Positions 42,921 through 53,639 are shown, counted from the stretch's first letter. The stretch is 64,000 nt of DNA from Eonycteris spelaea (GCA_003508835.1 PUFA01000007.1:20855001-20919000), one strand, 5' to 3'. Made by a program: numbers and translations. The notes: a model not told the origin generated them from the letters alone.

Positions 42921-44214
42921 TGAGACTTTCTAGGCCCTGATGCCCACAGGTAGACAAGGCCCAAAGGTAGACAGAGAAATGGGACTGCAAGCTAGCATAT
43001 CCTGATGACTTCTTCCTTCTTCAGCATCCCTAAGCTGGGTATCTTTCATCTGTACCCCCAGACCCACATTCCTTCCCTCTACCTGCCCCCGCTCTGTCAC
43101 CTGGGATGCTGACTGCAGGGGTGGCATTCACATGCTCTCTGGTCCTTGCCCAGACTTCTGGCTGGGCTCCATTAATGGGGCAGGAGGGCAGAGGAAGGGA
43201 GAAGAGTGAGCAGGATGCGTATTCCCCCTCTTTCTCCCGTCCACAGGTGGGCTATGCACCTCTTCTGCTGGCCACGCCTTTGGAAAGGTGGCCCCCTCTG
43301 CACAGCTCTCTCAGGTTCTAGCGGGTTCTGCTCCCTCTCTTGCCCTTTCAAGCCTGGGGTGGTGACAGTGCCCCCATTTTTATATATAGACTGCCTCAGG
43401 GTCTGGACCTCAGGAGAGAGGGTGGCAGGGATCAGGTTATAATGCTGGTTCCTGACATCACACGGGTGGATGGGCTTGTCCAGTGAGCATGCAGAGGATG
43501 ATGCTCAGGGACCAAGCTCAGGGGGATGCTGACATTTAAGAGTCCCAGAGGGTGGGGAGCCAACAAGGCGGCTGAGGCGAGATGAGTTTGGAGCCTCTTT
43601 TTCTCACATCTCTGACTGGAAATTGTTATCCAGTAACTCTGTCCCCTTTGTCGAAAGGGGTGGAGGACTGTGAAACAAGGTCTGCCAGTCTCCCGAGACA
43701 GCTCTCACCTTCTTTAAAGGTGAACTCACCAGCATCTCCACCTTATCCCCCCGCCTCCTGGGGCTTTTCCGGCCAAGCATTCAGCAGCCAAGCTTTGTGC
43801 TCTCAGAGGGCGTTTGAGGGCACATGGGACTTCCTCCGGGGTTCGCAGGAGAGGCTCTGTCTGGGAATGGAGTGACCTTCTTTTTAAAAAGCTTTTTCCA
43901 TCTCCGGGGCCCTGACTGGTTGAGCCCTCTGGAGCCAGTCCCCAGGAAGTATGACTTTCGGGGAATCAAGACCCCATGTGCTCCTGCTTGTGGCCTACAT
44001 CAAGCTCCAGGAAGACACTGCCAGCCCAAGCAGCCGGCTAGCCCCACATGGAACATGCGGCCAGCCTGCAGCAGGGGGAAGAGGAACTGATGGGTCCAAT
44101 CAAGTATGTTCAGGGTCAGAGAAGGGAAAGGAAGTACAGGGCCTGGGAACTGGATTTGTATGTTGCAGCTACAAAATTGATCTTTGAACAAAGTAGATCC
44201 ATTTAGAACCACAG
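42921..44214. other. Unassigned 1.3 kb
   Basis: No repeat recognised. A TTTTTATATATAG word at 43377 is TATA-like, but there is no donor or initiator to support it. Open frames up to 97 codons (43582-43875) have no domain. Confidence 0.4.
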
Positions 44215-44310
44215 GGCTTGAGAGCTAGAAAGGGCTTTCCAGGGCCCCCACCCTCATCTCACAGGTGAGGAAACTGAGGTCTAAAGACGGTGCGCTTCGG
44301 GGCCTCAAAG
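44215..44310 (-). repeat. MIR-like fragment, antisense
   Basis: CATCTCACAGGTGAGGAAAC (44252) and TGAGGTCTAAAGACGG match the antisense MIR core. The left side resembles the MIR3-type end. Confidence 0.6.
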
Positions 44311-44912
44311 ACCAGCCTGGCCCAGCCGTGCACTCACAGCATCGCCGCCACACATTCCCACAGCAGCTCATAGCCAGCAGACTCCACACCCCGGGAGAAG
44401 AGTGATGATTTCACACAAGTCCATACCCACACGCCTGCGGCTCGTCCTGATCTGAATGTCTACTCACCTTTGTCCCCACCATGGAAGCAGCTGGCTGCCC
44501 CACAGGGGGCGGGCTGCCTGGGTGTGAGACAACCGTTTTTCACAGGGTGGAAATGAGATCTGCCTCTCTTCTCAGGGAGAGGTGTTTGTGAGCAGAAATG
44601 CCAACCAGTTGGGTGCAGCTCAGGGCCTTGTCATTCTGTGTTCCACAGACTCCCCGCTGCACAGGGAGGAGGGGCCAGGGGCTGGCAGAACCCTTAGAAG
44701 GGGCCTTGGAGAAAGTGCAGGTATAGAACAGAGGTGCCAAGAGGACAAGACCTCACCCATGGGCAAGGCTTCGCCCTGTCTGCAGCCCCCTTTCCGGGTC
44801 TAGGCTGCCTCTTCACAATTCACTTGAATGCTGAAGGGCAAAGGGGCCCTGAACCAGCAGTGGCCAAAATGGGCCTCTCTGTACTCTAAATTCAAACTGG
44901 GGTCTTCCAGTC
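44311..44912. other. Unassigned sequence
   Basis: Nothing recognised. Confidence 0.5.
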
Positions 44913-45358
44913 GTGATAGACTGGATTATTATTCAGCAAGCATCTATTCCCCTCCCCCTCCTATTGGGCACAAGATACACTTCCTGCATCCTGAAGCTGG
45001 ACTTGGCCATGTGACTTACTCTGAACAAGAAATATTAGCAGACATGGCAGAGCAGAGGCTTAAAGTGTTCTTGCATTGTTTGCCCTGCTCCTTTGCACTC
45101 TGGTGGTGCCTATAAGAAGTTCCTCTGGGAAGCTGCTGCCTTCAGCTGGGGTCACAGAACAAACATATTTAAACCTGAGTGACCTTGAAACCACCATGTG
45201 GTCTGTAACAGAGCACCCAGCTGAGCTCATCCTAGATCAGGAGAACCACGTCGACCTGCAGGCCCACAAAGGTGGAAATTTATACTTGTTGCTGGAAGCC
45301 ACTGAGCTTGGGGGATGATTTGTTTCGCAGCATTATTATGGCAATAACTGACTGATTC
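44913..45358 (+). mobile_element. Solo LTR-like element
   Basis: GACTTGGCCATGTGACTTAC (45001), AAGCCACTGAGCTTGGGGG (45297) and ATGGCAATAACTGACTGATT at the end follow the general plan of mammalian ERVL-type LTRs. The family is not named and the left boundary is approximate. Confidence 0.5.
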
Positions 45359-45904
45359 ATAGGCCCAGAGCTGGAGCCAGGGAAGGAGTCAAGAGCTGGG
45401 ACTTGGAAGAACCAGGCTTTCCACGTTCTTTCCCCTTCCACAGCCTTGTCAGAGGGAAAATGATGGCGAGGACTCCATGGATGCTCTCAGTTAACTCTAA
45501 GAGATCCTAGAAATGTGGGGAGGACCCCATGCTTCCGTCAATACTCATCATCTCTCTGTGAGGAAACCAAAGTTCCCCCAAAGAGACCTCCCAAAGGATC
45601 AGAGCTAGAAAATGGAAAAACCGAGACTGGACCCAGGCCTCTTGGCTCCACTTTTCATCTACCAGGCAGCCCAGCCCTGAGCCAGCTGAGCAGAGAGATG
45701 CATGAGGTTGGGAACCACCCTCTCTCCGTGTTACTGGGTGGTCCAGGCCAGGCTGAGGTGAGGTGTCCTGTCATGTTAAGGCCATGAAGATACTGACTGG
45801 GGTGAAATCACCACCCTTCTCCCTGGGTGTGGAGCCTGCAGGCCGAGAGTTGTGGGAATGCATGGCGGCCATGTAGTGAGTACACAGCTGGGCCAGGCTG
45901 GTCT
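45359..45904. other. Unassigned sequence
   Basis: A faint antisense MIR-like patch at 45540-45650 (GAGGAAACCAAAG), otherwise nothing recognised. Confidence 0.4.
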
Positions 45905-46045
45905 TCGAGGTCGTGAGTTCTGATTCCCACTGATTTGCATGTGACCTCGCATAAGTCACTTCTCTTCTTGAGGCCTGGATTCTTACTTCTTTAAAGAGAA
46001 GGACATTGGACAAGATGACCTGTGAGTCCCATCCTCCCTGGGTGA
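45905..46045 (+). repeat. MIR-type SINE (MIR3-like end)
   Basis: GTGAGTTCTGATTCCCACTG, CATGTGACCTCGCATAAGTC and the end GGACAAGATGACCTGTGAG with GTCCCATCCTCCC. Confidence 0.7.
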
Positions 46046-46220
46046 GTCCAGGAATCAGCTCTCACTCATAGGGTCTTTGCTGAGGCCCTCTGGCCACAGA
46101 CCATGCCGAAGACTCATGATAACCAGCTCTGGTCCCCTTCTCCATGAAGACCCTGGTCCGAAGTTTTAAAAATAAACAATGAGGAAAATAGTTTGGGACA
46201 TCAGCCAACTTAGGCCAATA

Positions 46221-46248
46221 GTTTTTTTTGTTTGTTTGTTTGTTTTTT
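46221..46248 (+). repeat. (TTTG)n microsatellite
   Basis: T8 then GTTTGTTTGTTTG and T6, about 28 bases. Confidence 0.85.
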
Positions 46249-46269
46249 CCTGCGCCCAAATTCTTCTTC

Positions 46270-46450
46270 CTGAACAATATTTAGCGATCACCACCTTGGT
46301 TGCAGGCTATTTAGCCCTTATCTTCCAAGAGAAGGGCAAGCAGATCTAGCATAACTGGCTTCACAGTCATGGTGTGTCTATTTCATTCCCAAGAGATAAG
46401 ATAATCATCATTAATTATATGGTGCACAGTTGGGGGTGATTGTAGAGAAA
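46270..46450. promoter_or_regulatory. Candidate conserved block with GATA and homeodomain motifs
   Basis: GATAAGATAA at 46395-46404 (two overlapping GATA sites) sits next to TTAATTA at 46411-46417. GGCTATTTAGCCCTTATC lies at 46307. No repeat family is recognised. Enhancer role is inferred. Confidence 0.3.
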
Positions 46451-46517
46451 AGCAGCTCCGCTCTGGCCCAAGCTCTTGCGTTCGGATGGGGAGAAAGGCC
46501 GTGAGAGGCAGCGGGGA

Positions 46518-46745
46518 GAGTATAGTGGCTAAGACACGACTCTGAAGCCAGGTTGCCTGAGTGTAAATCCTGCTTAACCCTGGGCAAGTTTCTTAACCCC
46601 TCTGCACTTCAGTTTGCTCATTCGGAAATAGGGAATGATCAGAATAATTTCTAGCTATCTGGGAGGAGGTCGTGAGGATTAAACAGACTACCATTTGGAA
46701 AGCACCTGCGTGCAATAAATGCCCCATGACTGTTCATGTTTATTA
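46518..46745 (+). repeat. MIR SINE, full length
   Basis: AGTATAGTGGCTAAGACACG, CAGGTTGCCTGAGTGTAAAT, CCCTGGGCAAGTTTCTTAAC, CACTTCAGTTTGCTCATTC and GTGAGGATTAAACAGAC. Confidence 0.95.
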
Positions 46746-46904
46746 AATAAGTGCTAAATAGAGCCACTCGAATCAGCCCTCCAAGGCAAGGTCGTTGAGG
46801 AGTCCAAAGAGATGCAGGGTGGCAAAGCCATCGATCTTGTGGTGTCATGGCCTGTGCTAACCAGGAGAGCTGAAAATAGCTCGTTTTCACTTCTGGAAAA
46901 CTCA

Positions 46905-47075
46905 CTCGGAGTCAGACACTGTCTCAAATGTTTTTTGTGTACGTTAACCAAGCTGATCTCACAATAATCCTAGAAGATACGTAGCTACTATCTTCATCAC
47001 TCCCATTTTACAGATAGAGAAATTGAGGCACGGGATGGGCGCAGATCTGGCTAAAAGCTGCAGCTGGGCAGAAAG
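46905..47075 (-). repeat. MIR SINE, antisense
   Basis: GATCTCACAATAATCCTAG, CCCATTTTACAGATAGAGAA and ATTGAGGCACGGGATG. Confidence 0.9.
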
Positions 47076-47099
47076 CAGAGGAGCAGCGTCCCTGTTGCC

Positions 47100-47305
47100 T
47101 GTTACCTCTCACCAGCTAGCTGTGTGGCTTGGGGCAAGGGACTAACCTCTCTGTTTTCTCAACTGTGAAATGTGGAAAATAGCACCTACCCCTGCAGGGC
47201 TATTGTGAAGATTAAATGAGCTAAGGTCGGTAGCTTGCCTCTAGCATGGTTGCTGACCCATGACAGGGCTCAGGAAATGGGAAAAATTATCATTAAAATA
47301 GGGAA
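47100..47305 (+). repeat. MIR SINE
   Basis: CCAGCTAGCTGTGTGGCTTG, CTAACCTCTCTGTTTTCTC and TATTGTGAAGATTAAATGAG. Confidence 0.9.
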
Positions 47306-47464
47306 AAGGAGACTAGGCCCAGAACAGCCCCAGGACAGACAGCCAGGACACTGAGAGCCTCTTTGAGCCCTGCTGAAAGTAATTAAGGAGGATAAACCCC
47401 TCCCTTTTCCACTCCCACTCAGAGCCCCGGGACCTGTCACAGGGCTAAGGATGGAGAGTGTGGG

Positions 47465-47625
47465 TCTCAGACCTGGCTGTCACCCAGCCCCAGGTCCCAC
47501 TCCTGCTCTACCACTTCCAAGCTCCATGTCCCAGGCAATCACTCTCATCTCTAGCCTGGATTTTCTCATCCTTGCAAAAGGGCGGCAACCACCACTTCAC
47601 AGGTGTGGTAAGAAGCGGGTAAACC
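47465..47625 (+). repeat. MIR SINE, diverged
   Basis: CACTCCTGCTCTACCACTTC, CTAGCCTGGATTTTCTCATC and CACTTCACAGGTGTGG. Confidence 0.7.
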
Positions 47626-47635
47626 ACTTAGCTCA

Positions 47636-47835
47636 TGTTTATTAAGCCCCTGTCATATGTCAGGCACTCTCCTGTGTGTGCCATATTGCTCTGCAGAGTA
47701 GTAATCAATATGATCCTCTACAGACACAGAAACTGAGGCTCGGGTAGGCCAAGGAAACTGCGTAAGGTCACACAGCACCAGAGTGGTGGATGAGAGATGA
47801 TAGCCCAGCCGGACTACAGAGTTCGTGGCCTGTGG
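47636..47835 (-). repeat. MIR SINE, antisense, near full length
   Basis: GTTTATTAAGCCCCTGTCAT, AGACACAGAAACTGAGGCTC and GTAAGGTCACACAGCACCAG. Confidence 0.9.
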
Positions 47836-48287
47836 CTTTGGTAAATTGCTCCTAGGGGCCCCTCTCCTGATTCCTGAGCTTAAAAGCAGGGGAACTTGAG
47901 CTGTGTCCTACTTCAGAGCCTGAGCTGAGAGGTCCCCGGCCATTTGTGAAATATGGCCAACCAGCCTCGATGCAATTCCCTGCCAGATTCTATCAGATAG
48001 TCATCCCAGGACACTGGCCACAAGCAGGGGCCAGAGCAGCCAGGCCTTCCTGTCTCAGCTTGCTTCCCAGCTTGGAGACGAACATGACCTCTGCTTGGCC
48101 AGCTCCTTTTCCCCAGAGCACCTTCTTCCTGTTGCTCCAGTTTCAGTCTCCTCAGGCCCAGGACAAATCACTCCTTTCACTCTACTTGCTGAGGGAACAG
48201 GCCACCGCAAGCAACACTTTTGCTACAAGCGGCTCCCTTTCCCCATAACTGCAGCTCCAGGGGAAGGCTGACCCCACCTAATGTCAT
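47836..48287. other. Unassigned sequence
   Basis: A 100-codon + strand frame (47946-48248) without any domain. No repeat recognised. Confidence 0.5.
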
Positions 48288-48380
48288 TTGTCCTGGCTGG
48301 AAAGACTGTTGAGATCAGCCTGTCTCACTCTCCCCCGTTTCACAGGCCAGGAAACGGAGACGCAGACAGGGGTGGGGCTC
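48288..48380 (-). repeat. MIR-like fragment, antisense
   Basis: CCCCCGTTTCACAGGCCAGG followed by AAACGGAGACGCAGACAGG. Confidence 0.6.
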
Positions 48381-48504
48381 TGTCTACATACACTGGCGCT
48401 CAAAGCAGAGTCAAGACAAATCCTGAAAACAGCCACCACTCTGAAGAGCCCTAGGACGCGTGAAGAGCTGTGTTGGTCGCTTGCCTTTCATCAAAGACTC
48501 AGTC

Positions 48505-48655
48505 CAGTCCTGCAAAGTGTGTGTCAGTGTTCCTGTTTTATAGCTGAGGAAATCGAGGCACGGAGAGGTTAACTTGGTTACCTAAGGCCACACAGAAAGT
48601 GGCGGTCTAGGGATTTAAGCCACATTCCATCCTAACTCCTAAGCCAGTGCTCTTT
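48505..48655 (-). repeat. MIR SINE, antisense
   Basis: CCTGTTTTATAGCTGAGG, AAATCGAGGCACGGAGAGG, CTAAGGCCACACAGAAAGTG and GGATTTAAGCCACATTCC. Confidence 0.9.
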
Positions 48656-49061
48656 TCTCTTTGTCACACGTCAGTAATCACATATTGTGTCCGTGGGCCC
48701 AGGGCCACTTACCAACATGGCCAGATTCTCTCGCCACTGCCACCACCCAGAAAACCTGGCTGAAGGCGGGATTGTCTCCTTAACCCATCACTCTGGGCTT
48801 CCTCTCCAGGGCTCCATCCCTCACCCTATCATTTTTTTTTTCAGAAGGTTTCACAACCATATCAAGCTGCCAGTGCTTCAAAGAGAAAGGCACTCTCCAC
48901 CCCCGACCCAGCTCCTTCCTGTTTCCTTTCTCTCTCTTTGCTCTTCCTACACCGAGGCTGCACTGGTCTCTCACAATCCACCCATATCCTCATCATGTCT
49001 CCCCTCCAGATGCTTCCTCTCCCCATCCCCACCTGCCAGACTCCTGCCTATTTGCAGGTAG
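48656..49061. other. Unassigned sequence
   Basis: Pyrimidine-rich with a T9 run at 48832. A 124-codon + strand frame (48687-49061) is Ser/Pro-rich and has no domain. Confidence 0.4.
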
Positions 49062-49245
49062 ATGGAAGTTCAAATCCCTCCGCACTTTATATGAGCTGGG
49101 GGACCTTGAGGAAGGCACGTGCGTTTACTGTGTCTCAGTTTCCTCCCCTGCAAATGGGATGATAAGAGCTGCTTTGGAGGGATAGTTGGAGGATGGTGAG
49201 CTATTGTGTATAAAACAGCCCGGTGTCTCATTATGCTGGTGTTGG
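49062..49245 (+). repeat. MIR SINE
   Basis: TGGAAGTTCAAATCCCTCCG, CTGGGGGACCTTGAGGAAGG, TGTCTCAGTTTCCTCCCC. Confidence 0.8.
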
Positions 49246-49474
49246 CGCAGGTGGAAGGTGATTACTAACAAGACTGAGGGGCGGAGTAGGGCCTGCACAG
49301 AGCGGAATCGGGAGGATGTGGTTTGGATGGTAGAGAGAGGCTCCCGTGGTGACCAGGACATGCCTAAGTGAGGCCAAACAGAAGGGAACTCCAGCCAGTG
49401 GGCAGCAGCTGATGTCCCAGAGGAAGTGAGCAGGCCTGGGGCACCTGGCAGGGCGGCAGTGGCTACCACAGCCC

Positions 49475-49625
49475 TCTGAGTATTTCTATCCCCACTTTAC
49501 AGATGAGGACAGCAAGGCACGGGAAGCATAGGCAGCTTTCCCACGATCACCCGACGAGAAAGCAGCAAAACCAGAATCAGAACCCAAGCAGCCTGTGAAC
49601 CCAATGCTCTCCATGCCAGCTCACC
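49475..49625 (-). repeat. MIR SINE, antisense
   Basis: TCCCCACTTTACAGATGAGG, CAGCAAGGCACGGGAAG and CAGAATCAGAACCCAAGCAG. Confidence 0.85.
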
Positions 49626-49639
49626 ACGAGCTGAAGCTG

Positions 49640-50715
49640 AAGCGCTATAATGTCATAACTCGTTGTGTACTGGGCCCCAGCTGAGCCAGGGTGTGGACAG
49701 ATTCCCAAGGGAAGCAGGCAAACCAGGCCAGTGGCCAGCCAGCCGTCTTAACGCAGGCAGCCACATTCTTCCTCCCTTTGATCTGTCCTGGGGCTACCAG
49801 AAAGAGGACTGGCTCCAAAGACCATTTCTAACAATTAAAACTAAACAAGAGGAAACAATTGAACGCGAGCAAGAGGGGGCCCTTGGGCCTGCATTTGCGG
49901 GGGTGGTGCTGACCGCAGTCCCCGAGCACCTCCGTACTCAAGCTCCCTTATTAAAACAGGCTGCGGTGCGCCTCGGGCAGCCTATAAAGGGATTTGGAGC
50001 CAAGATGGCACCATCAGCCACGAATGTGCCACAGGGGGTCCCAGAGCCCTGCCTCGGTCAGTGACACTGGGCATAGTGACCTTTTCTAGCTGCTGGCACA
50101 GCCCTGCCATGGAGAGAGAGAGGAGGGGCCACCCAGACCCTGGAGACTTCATGAAGTCGCTGACTCTTTCTCCTCTTCCTCTTTGCAGGACAGCCAGGGC
50201 CTTCTAGGCTGGGCTCAGTGGCTCTGTTCACCCTGCCTTCACCCCTAGAGACCACCCATGCCTCCTCCCAAGATGGTTTCTAAGTCCCTTTTGCCAATTC
50301 CTCATTGAGGGCCCTGCTCCAGTTTCCATTCTCAAGAAGAACAGCCCTCCTGCTTCTAAGGTATGGCCTGAAGACCTGGGTGAGCAAATCCCATTGAGGG
50401 GCTGCCCCCTCCTGACCACGTAGGGTCACCCGTCCCTTGTCCTCCCTCCTTGCACTACGTAATTATACACTCCACATTCCATATGATGGGAACGCTGCCT
50501 CCTTGAGTTGTCCACTGCAGCAGTCATTTAGGCCAGCAACTCCCCTGGGAGTTAGAGGTCAGCTAACAGAGGATGAGAGGATGAGAGGCTGGAGAGGTTA
50601 AGAGAGGGAGAAAGTCCACAGGAGCAGGCAGATGGTCCAGGTGCCACCTGCCATACTTACACAGCCCTTGGTTGCTGGTCTCTTATTACTGGGGGCAGGA
50701 GCAGGGCAGAGACTT
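49640..50715. other. Unassigned, with a weak TATA-like promoter at 49983
   Basis: The stretch 49780-50065 looks unique. CCTATAAAGGG (TATAAA at 49983-49988) lies 20 bases before CCAAGATGGC, a YY1-like word whose ATG opens a short frame. An upstream TTATTAAAACAG lies at 49948. A 133-codon + strand frame (49663-50064) passes through but matches nothing I know. I see no supported exon. Confidence 0.3.
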
Positions 50716-51180
50716 GTGGGGAAGGAAAAATTTTCCTGTACATTTTTAGGTTCTGTCAGTGAATCTAAAAAGTAAATCAACGTGAGACAGATTAATGGAA
50801 TATAACCAAATTTAATTACGTATGTATGCACAGAACCCCATATACGTGAGTGGTTCAGAGACAGAAAGGGAAAATGAGGTATATATGATATCCCGAGCCA
50901 AGAAGTGAGGTAAGATGCCCTGAGGCTTCATCAGGGAGGAGGGCAAATGTTCAGTAATTAGAGCAGATGTTCAGTAATTAGACGTTCCCCTGCCCCATCG
51001 ATAAGTCATTAAAAGTTATCTCTGATAACAACTCTTAAACGGGGCGAGGCTCCCAATTCGAATTCTTCTAGGAAGAGGTAAAAGTTTCTCTTGAGCTTGA
51101 CGGTTCCCAGTTGCCTTCCGCTCAAAATAATCCAGATGCCAAAGTAGTATATTTTGGGGAGGCCTGCTCTGAACCCCTTT
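50716..51180 (-). mobile_element. ERV1-type solo LTR, antisense (copy 2)
   Basis: Starts TGTGGGGAAGGAAA and ends TGAACCCCTTT. Shares GACAGATTAA (50786-50795), ATGCCAAAGTAG and ATATTTTGGGGA (51136 on) with the LTR at 34497. On the minus strand ATATATACC is a possible TATA box. A 20-base tandem duplication lies at 50947-50986. LTR only, no viral genes. Confidence 0.65.
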
Positions 51181-51356
51181 GGAAAGAACTATCTCCCCCT
51201 CCTTTCCACAGGCCATGGTGGCCCACAGGTCCTGGGCCTTGTCTTTGGAACCGTGCACCCTTGTTTTCCAGTATCCTTTCCCCACCTCTCCTCCAGTGGC
51301 AGGTGTGACGCCCTCTGAGGACAAGCCCCCAGAGGTCTGGAGAGGACTTAGCTTCA

Positions 51357-51445
51357 GAGCTGGGCTCGAGTCCTTGTTGCCTTGAGCAAGTGGGTTGACC
51401 CACTGGGCCTCCATTTGTCCAGCTGTAAAAAGAGGGGAGAATCAA
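51357..51445 (+). repeat. MIR SINE fragment
   Basis: GGGCTCGAGTCCTTGTTGCC, TTGAGCAAGTGGGTTGACC and GCCTCCATTTGTCCAGC. Confidence 0.75.
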
Positions 51446-51479
51446 ATTGAAATTGTAGAGGGGAAAGTTCTCTCTGCCA

Positions 51480-51655
51480 GCAATAATTACAAAAGCTAAA
51501 GTTTAATGGGTGCCTTCTAAGTGCCAGCACTTTATATGTATTATCTCTTCCCATCGTCACACACACTGATGAGGTGGGAGACTATGATTTTTCTCCACCC
51601 AGCAGATGGGGAAGCTGAGGCAGGAGACAGAGCCAGGATTTCAACATGAATAATC
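51480..51655 (-). repeat. MIR SINE, antisense
   Basis: GGGTGCCTTCTAAGTGCCAG, CTTTATATGTATTATCTC, CAGATGGGGAAGCTGAGG and AGAGCCAGGATTTCAAC. Confidence 0.9.
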
Positions 51656-52139
51656 GAACCCTATCCCCCACTTTTTACCTCTCTGGTTAAGGGCAGTTGG
51701 AGAAGAGGTGGAACTAACATAGTTTTTACCTTTGCACCCTCACACAGAAGCCATTGATCTCATTCTGTGGCCCAGCTTAACACCTGGGGAATAGGGAGGC
51801 CTAGGTGGTGGGGTCCTCTTTGGGTGGAGAGTGGAGGGGACAACCCACACCCTTGGCCTCTACCTCCTACTGTCCCTCCATCCCTCTGTCCCATCGGAAG
51901 CCCTGTCTGCTACCCTCTGCTTTCCTTTGGCCCCTTTGCCTGTCCCTCCCACAGAGGATTTATGGTTTTAATAATGCAGACTTTTTCCTCCAGCCTCCCT
52001 TGCTGTTAGTCTCCTCTAAAGATCCTTAAAATTAAAACACTAATCAGGAATTTATTTTCTCATCAATCCTGCCCTTCAGGTTATGAGGCCTGGGTGTTTT
52101 CACAGCCCCACTGCTGGTCACGGGGGGAGCCCTTCCAGA
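51656..52139. other. Unassigned sequence
   Basis: Nothing recognised. TAAAATTAAAACACTAATC (52026) is AT-rich. Confidence 0.5.
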
Positions 52140-52565
52140 GGGGTGAAAGACATAGGGAACAAGGGCTCTGGCTCTGGTCTTGGGAGAGTCAGAGAGAAAG
52201 AGACTGAGAGAGGCAGGGACAGTCAGAACCAGGTCAGAGAGGAGGGAAGAAAAGACTTCCTGTAGAGGCTGGAGAAAGACAAATGGGATCAACGTGCTGT
52301 GAGGGGTGGGAAGAGAGAAAAAGGGAGACAGAGAGGGAGGGAGACAGAGACCAAGGAACAGAGACACGTAAACAGCAGGAGATGGAGAAAAGGGACTAGG
52401 AACACAGTGAGGTGGAGAGACAGCATGATGAGGAGGGAGGGAGGGACGGGGCCAGGGAGTGGAGACCATAAAGATAGAGAGAGAGGGAAAAAAAAAAAAA
52501 AAGCAGACTAAGGAAGACCACAAGAGAGCAGGGGTGAGGAAACAGAGAAAACAGACAAGCTGGGA
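52140..52565 (+). repeat. Polypurine (GA-rich) tract, about 420 bases
   Basis: Almost all purine, with GAGACAGAGAGGGAGG-type units and an A15 run at about 52488-52502. The minus-strand frame 52044-52523 (Ser/Pro/Phe-rich) is its shadow. Confidence 0.85.
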
Positions 52566-53019
52566 GCTAGAGCCACCTCACGCCTCTCTTCTATGGGTCT
52601 GCATTCCTGCAATTTTCCGTTTTAATTATTGCTGGGAGTCCTGTGGCATGTCTGTCTCCCCTGCCCACAGAAAGCCACAGCTCCATGGGGGCAGGGCCCC
52701 TGGGTCTTTCTCCTTCGGTATCTGCAGAAATGAACTTGCTAGGCTGATTTCTGGCTTCTGGCTTTGGGCTGCTTCTGGCTCTCAGACCCTGCAAGACGCT
52801 TAGTGAAGCCCTCAGGAGCCTTTCCCTTTCCTCTTTCTCTGAGCTGCAGAAAAGCTTGCTACATTCCAGGTCCTGCTTTGCCCCCCTCCTTCTAGTACAG
52901 GCTGCTCTGAGAAGCCATCGCCTCTCTCCACAAGCACCTGTCCACCCAAAGGGGCTGTTTGTAAAGCATTTTTCTCCTGGTCCAGCAGTACTGTTCCCTC
53001 TGTGGAAAGCTTTGAGATC
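52566..53019. other. Unassigned sequence
   Basis: The minus strand is open for 201 codons (52591-53196), but the frame starts past a MIR and has no domain, so I do not call a gene. Confidence 0.4.
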
Positions 53020-53170
53020 AATCAGATCACTCTGAGCACTAAACAAGGAGTCTACTGCCTGTTCTGCCTCTAACTGGCTACGTGATGGTGGGCAACTCAC
53101 TGACTCTCTCTCAGCCTTGGTGTCTTCATCTGTAGAATGAGGGGTGTAAATGATCTCTACAGCCATTTTT
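53020..53170 (+). repeat. MIR SINE
   Basis: TTCTGCCTCTAACTGGCTAC, GTGATGGTGGGCAACTCAC and GGTGTCTTCATCTGTAGAAT. Confidence 0.85.
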
Positions 53171-53334
53171 TGCTCTAATAGGCCATCATCTTTCACGTGT
53201 TCATTTCAGAATTCCCAAAGCTAAGTAAAGAAATGGAAAATCTGTACCTTGTTCATGTGTTCATTTGCCAAAAAGAATTGAAGGCCTGCTAATGTGAAAG
53301 GTGTTATGCTGGACACTGAGGAAGTCACCCTACT

Positions 53335-53440
53335 GAGCCCTGGACCTGATCCTGGTTCCCACAGCCTCAATTTGTTCACCTGTAAAATGGGAAGACGAGG
53401 CACCCATTCTGCCTCAGAGCATTACTGTTTGAGAAGGCCT
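53335..53440 (+). repeat. MIR SINE fragment
   Basis: CAGCCTCAATTTGTTCACC followed by TGTAAAATGGGAAGACGAGG. A worn antisense L2-like patch precedes it at 53260-53330. Confidence 0.7.
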
Positions 53441-53639
53441 TTGTCAACAGAAATAAGGCTTCAGAAATAGACATCCAGCATCGGCAGCATGTGGAAAGCC
53501 CATCAAGAACTCCTCAGCCCACTCTCCCAGGTCTCCCAGGCCCTGTATGAACACTCAGTCTGTCTCCGGTCATTCTGGGGCCCAGGCAAGGCCTTCATCT
53601 TACAGATGGTCTAGTCCTAGAAGGCCCGAAGAATGGGGA

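Noticed and set aside
43377..43389. TTTTTATATATAG as a TATA box
   Set aside because: No initiator, donor or CpG support nearby. AT runs of this kind are frequent.
52591..53196. 201-codon minus-strand open frame
   Set aside because: Its N-terminal part lies on the antisense side of a MIR (53020-53170) and no domain is visible.
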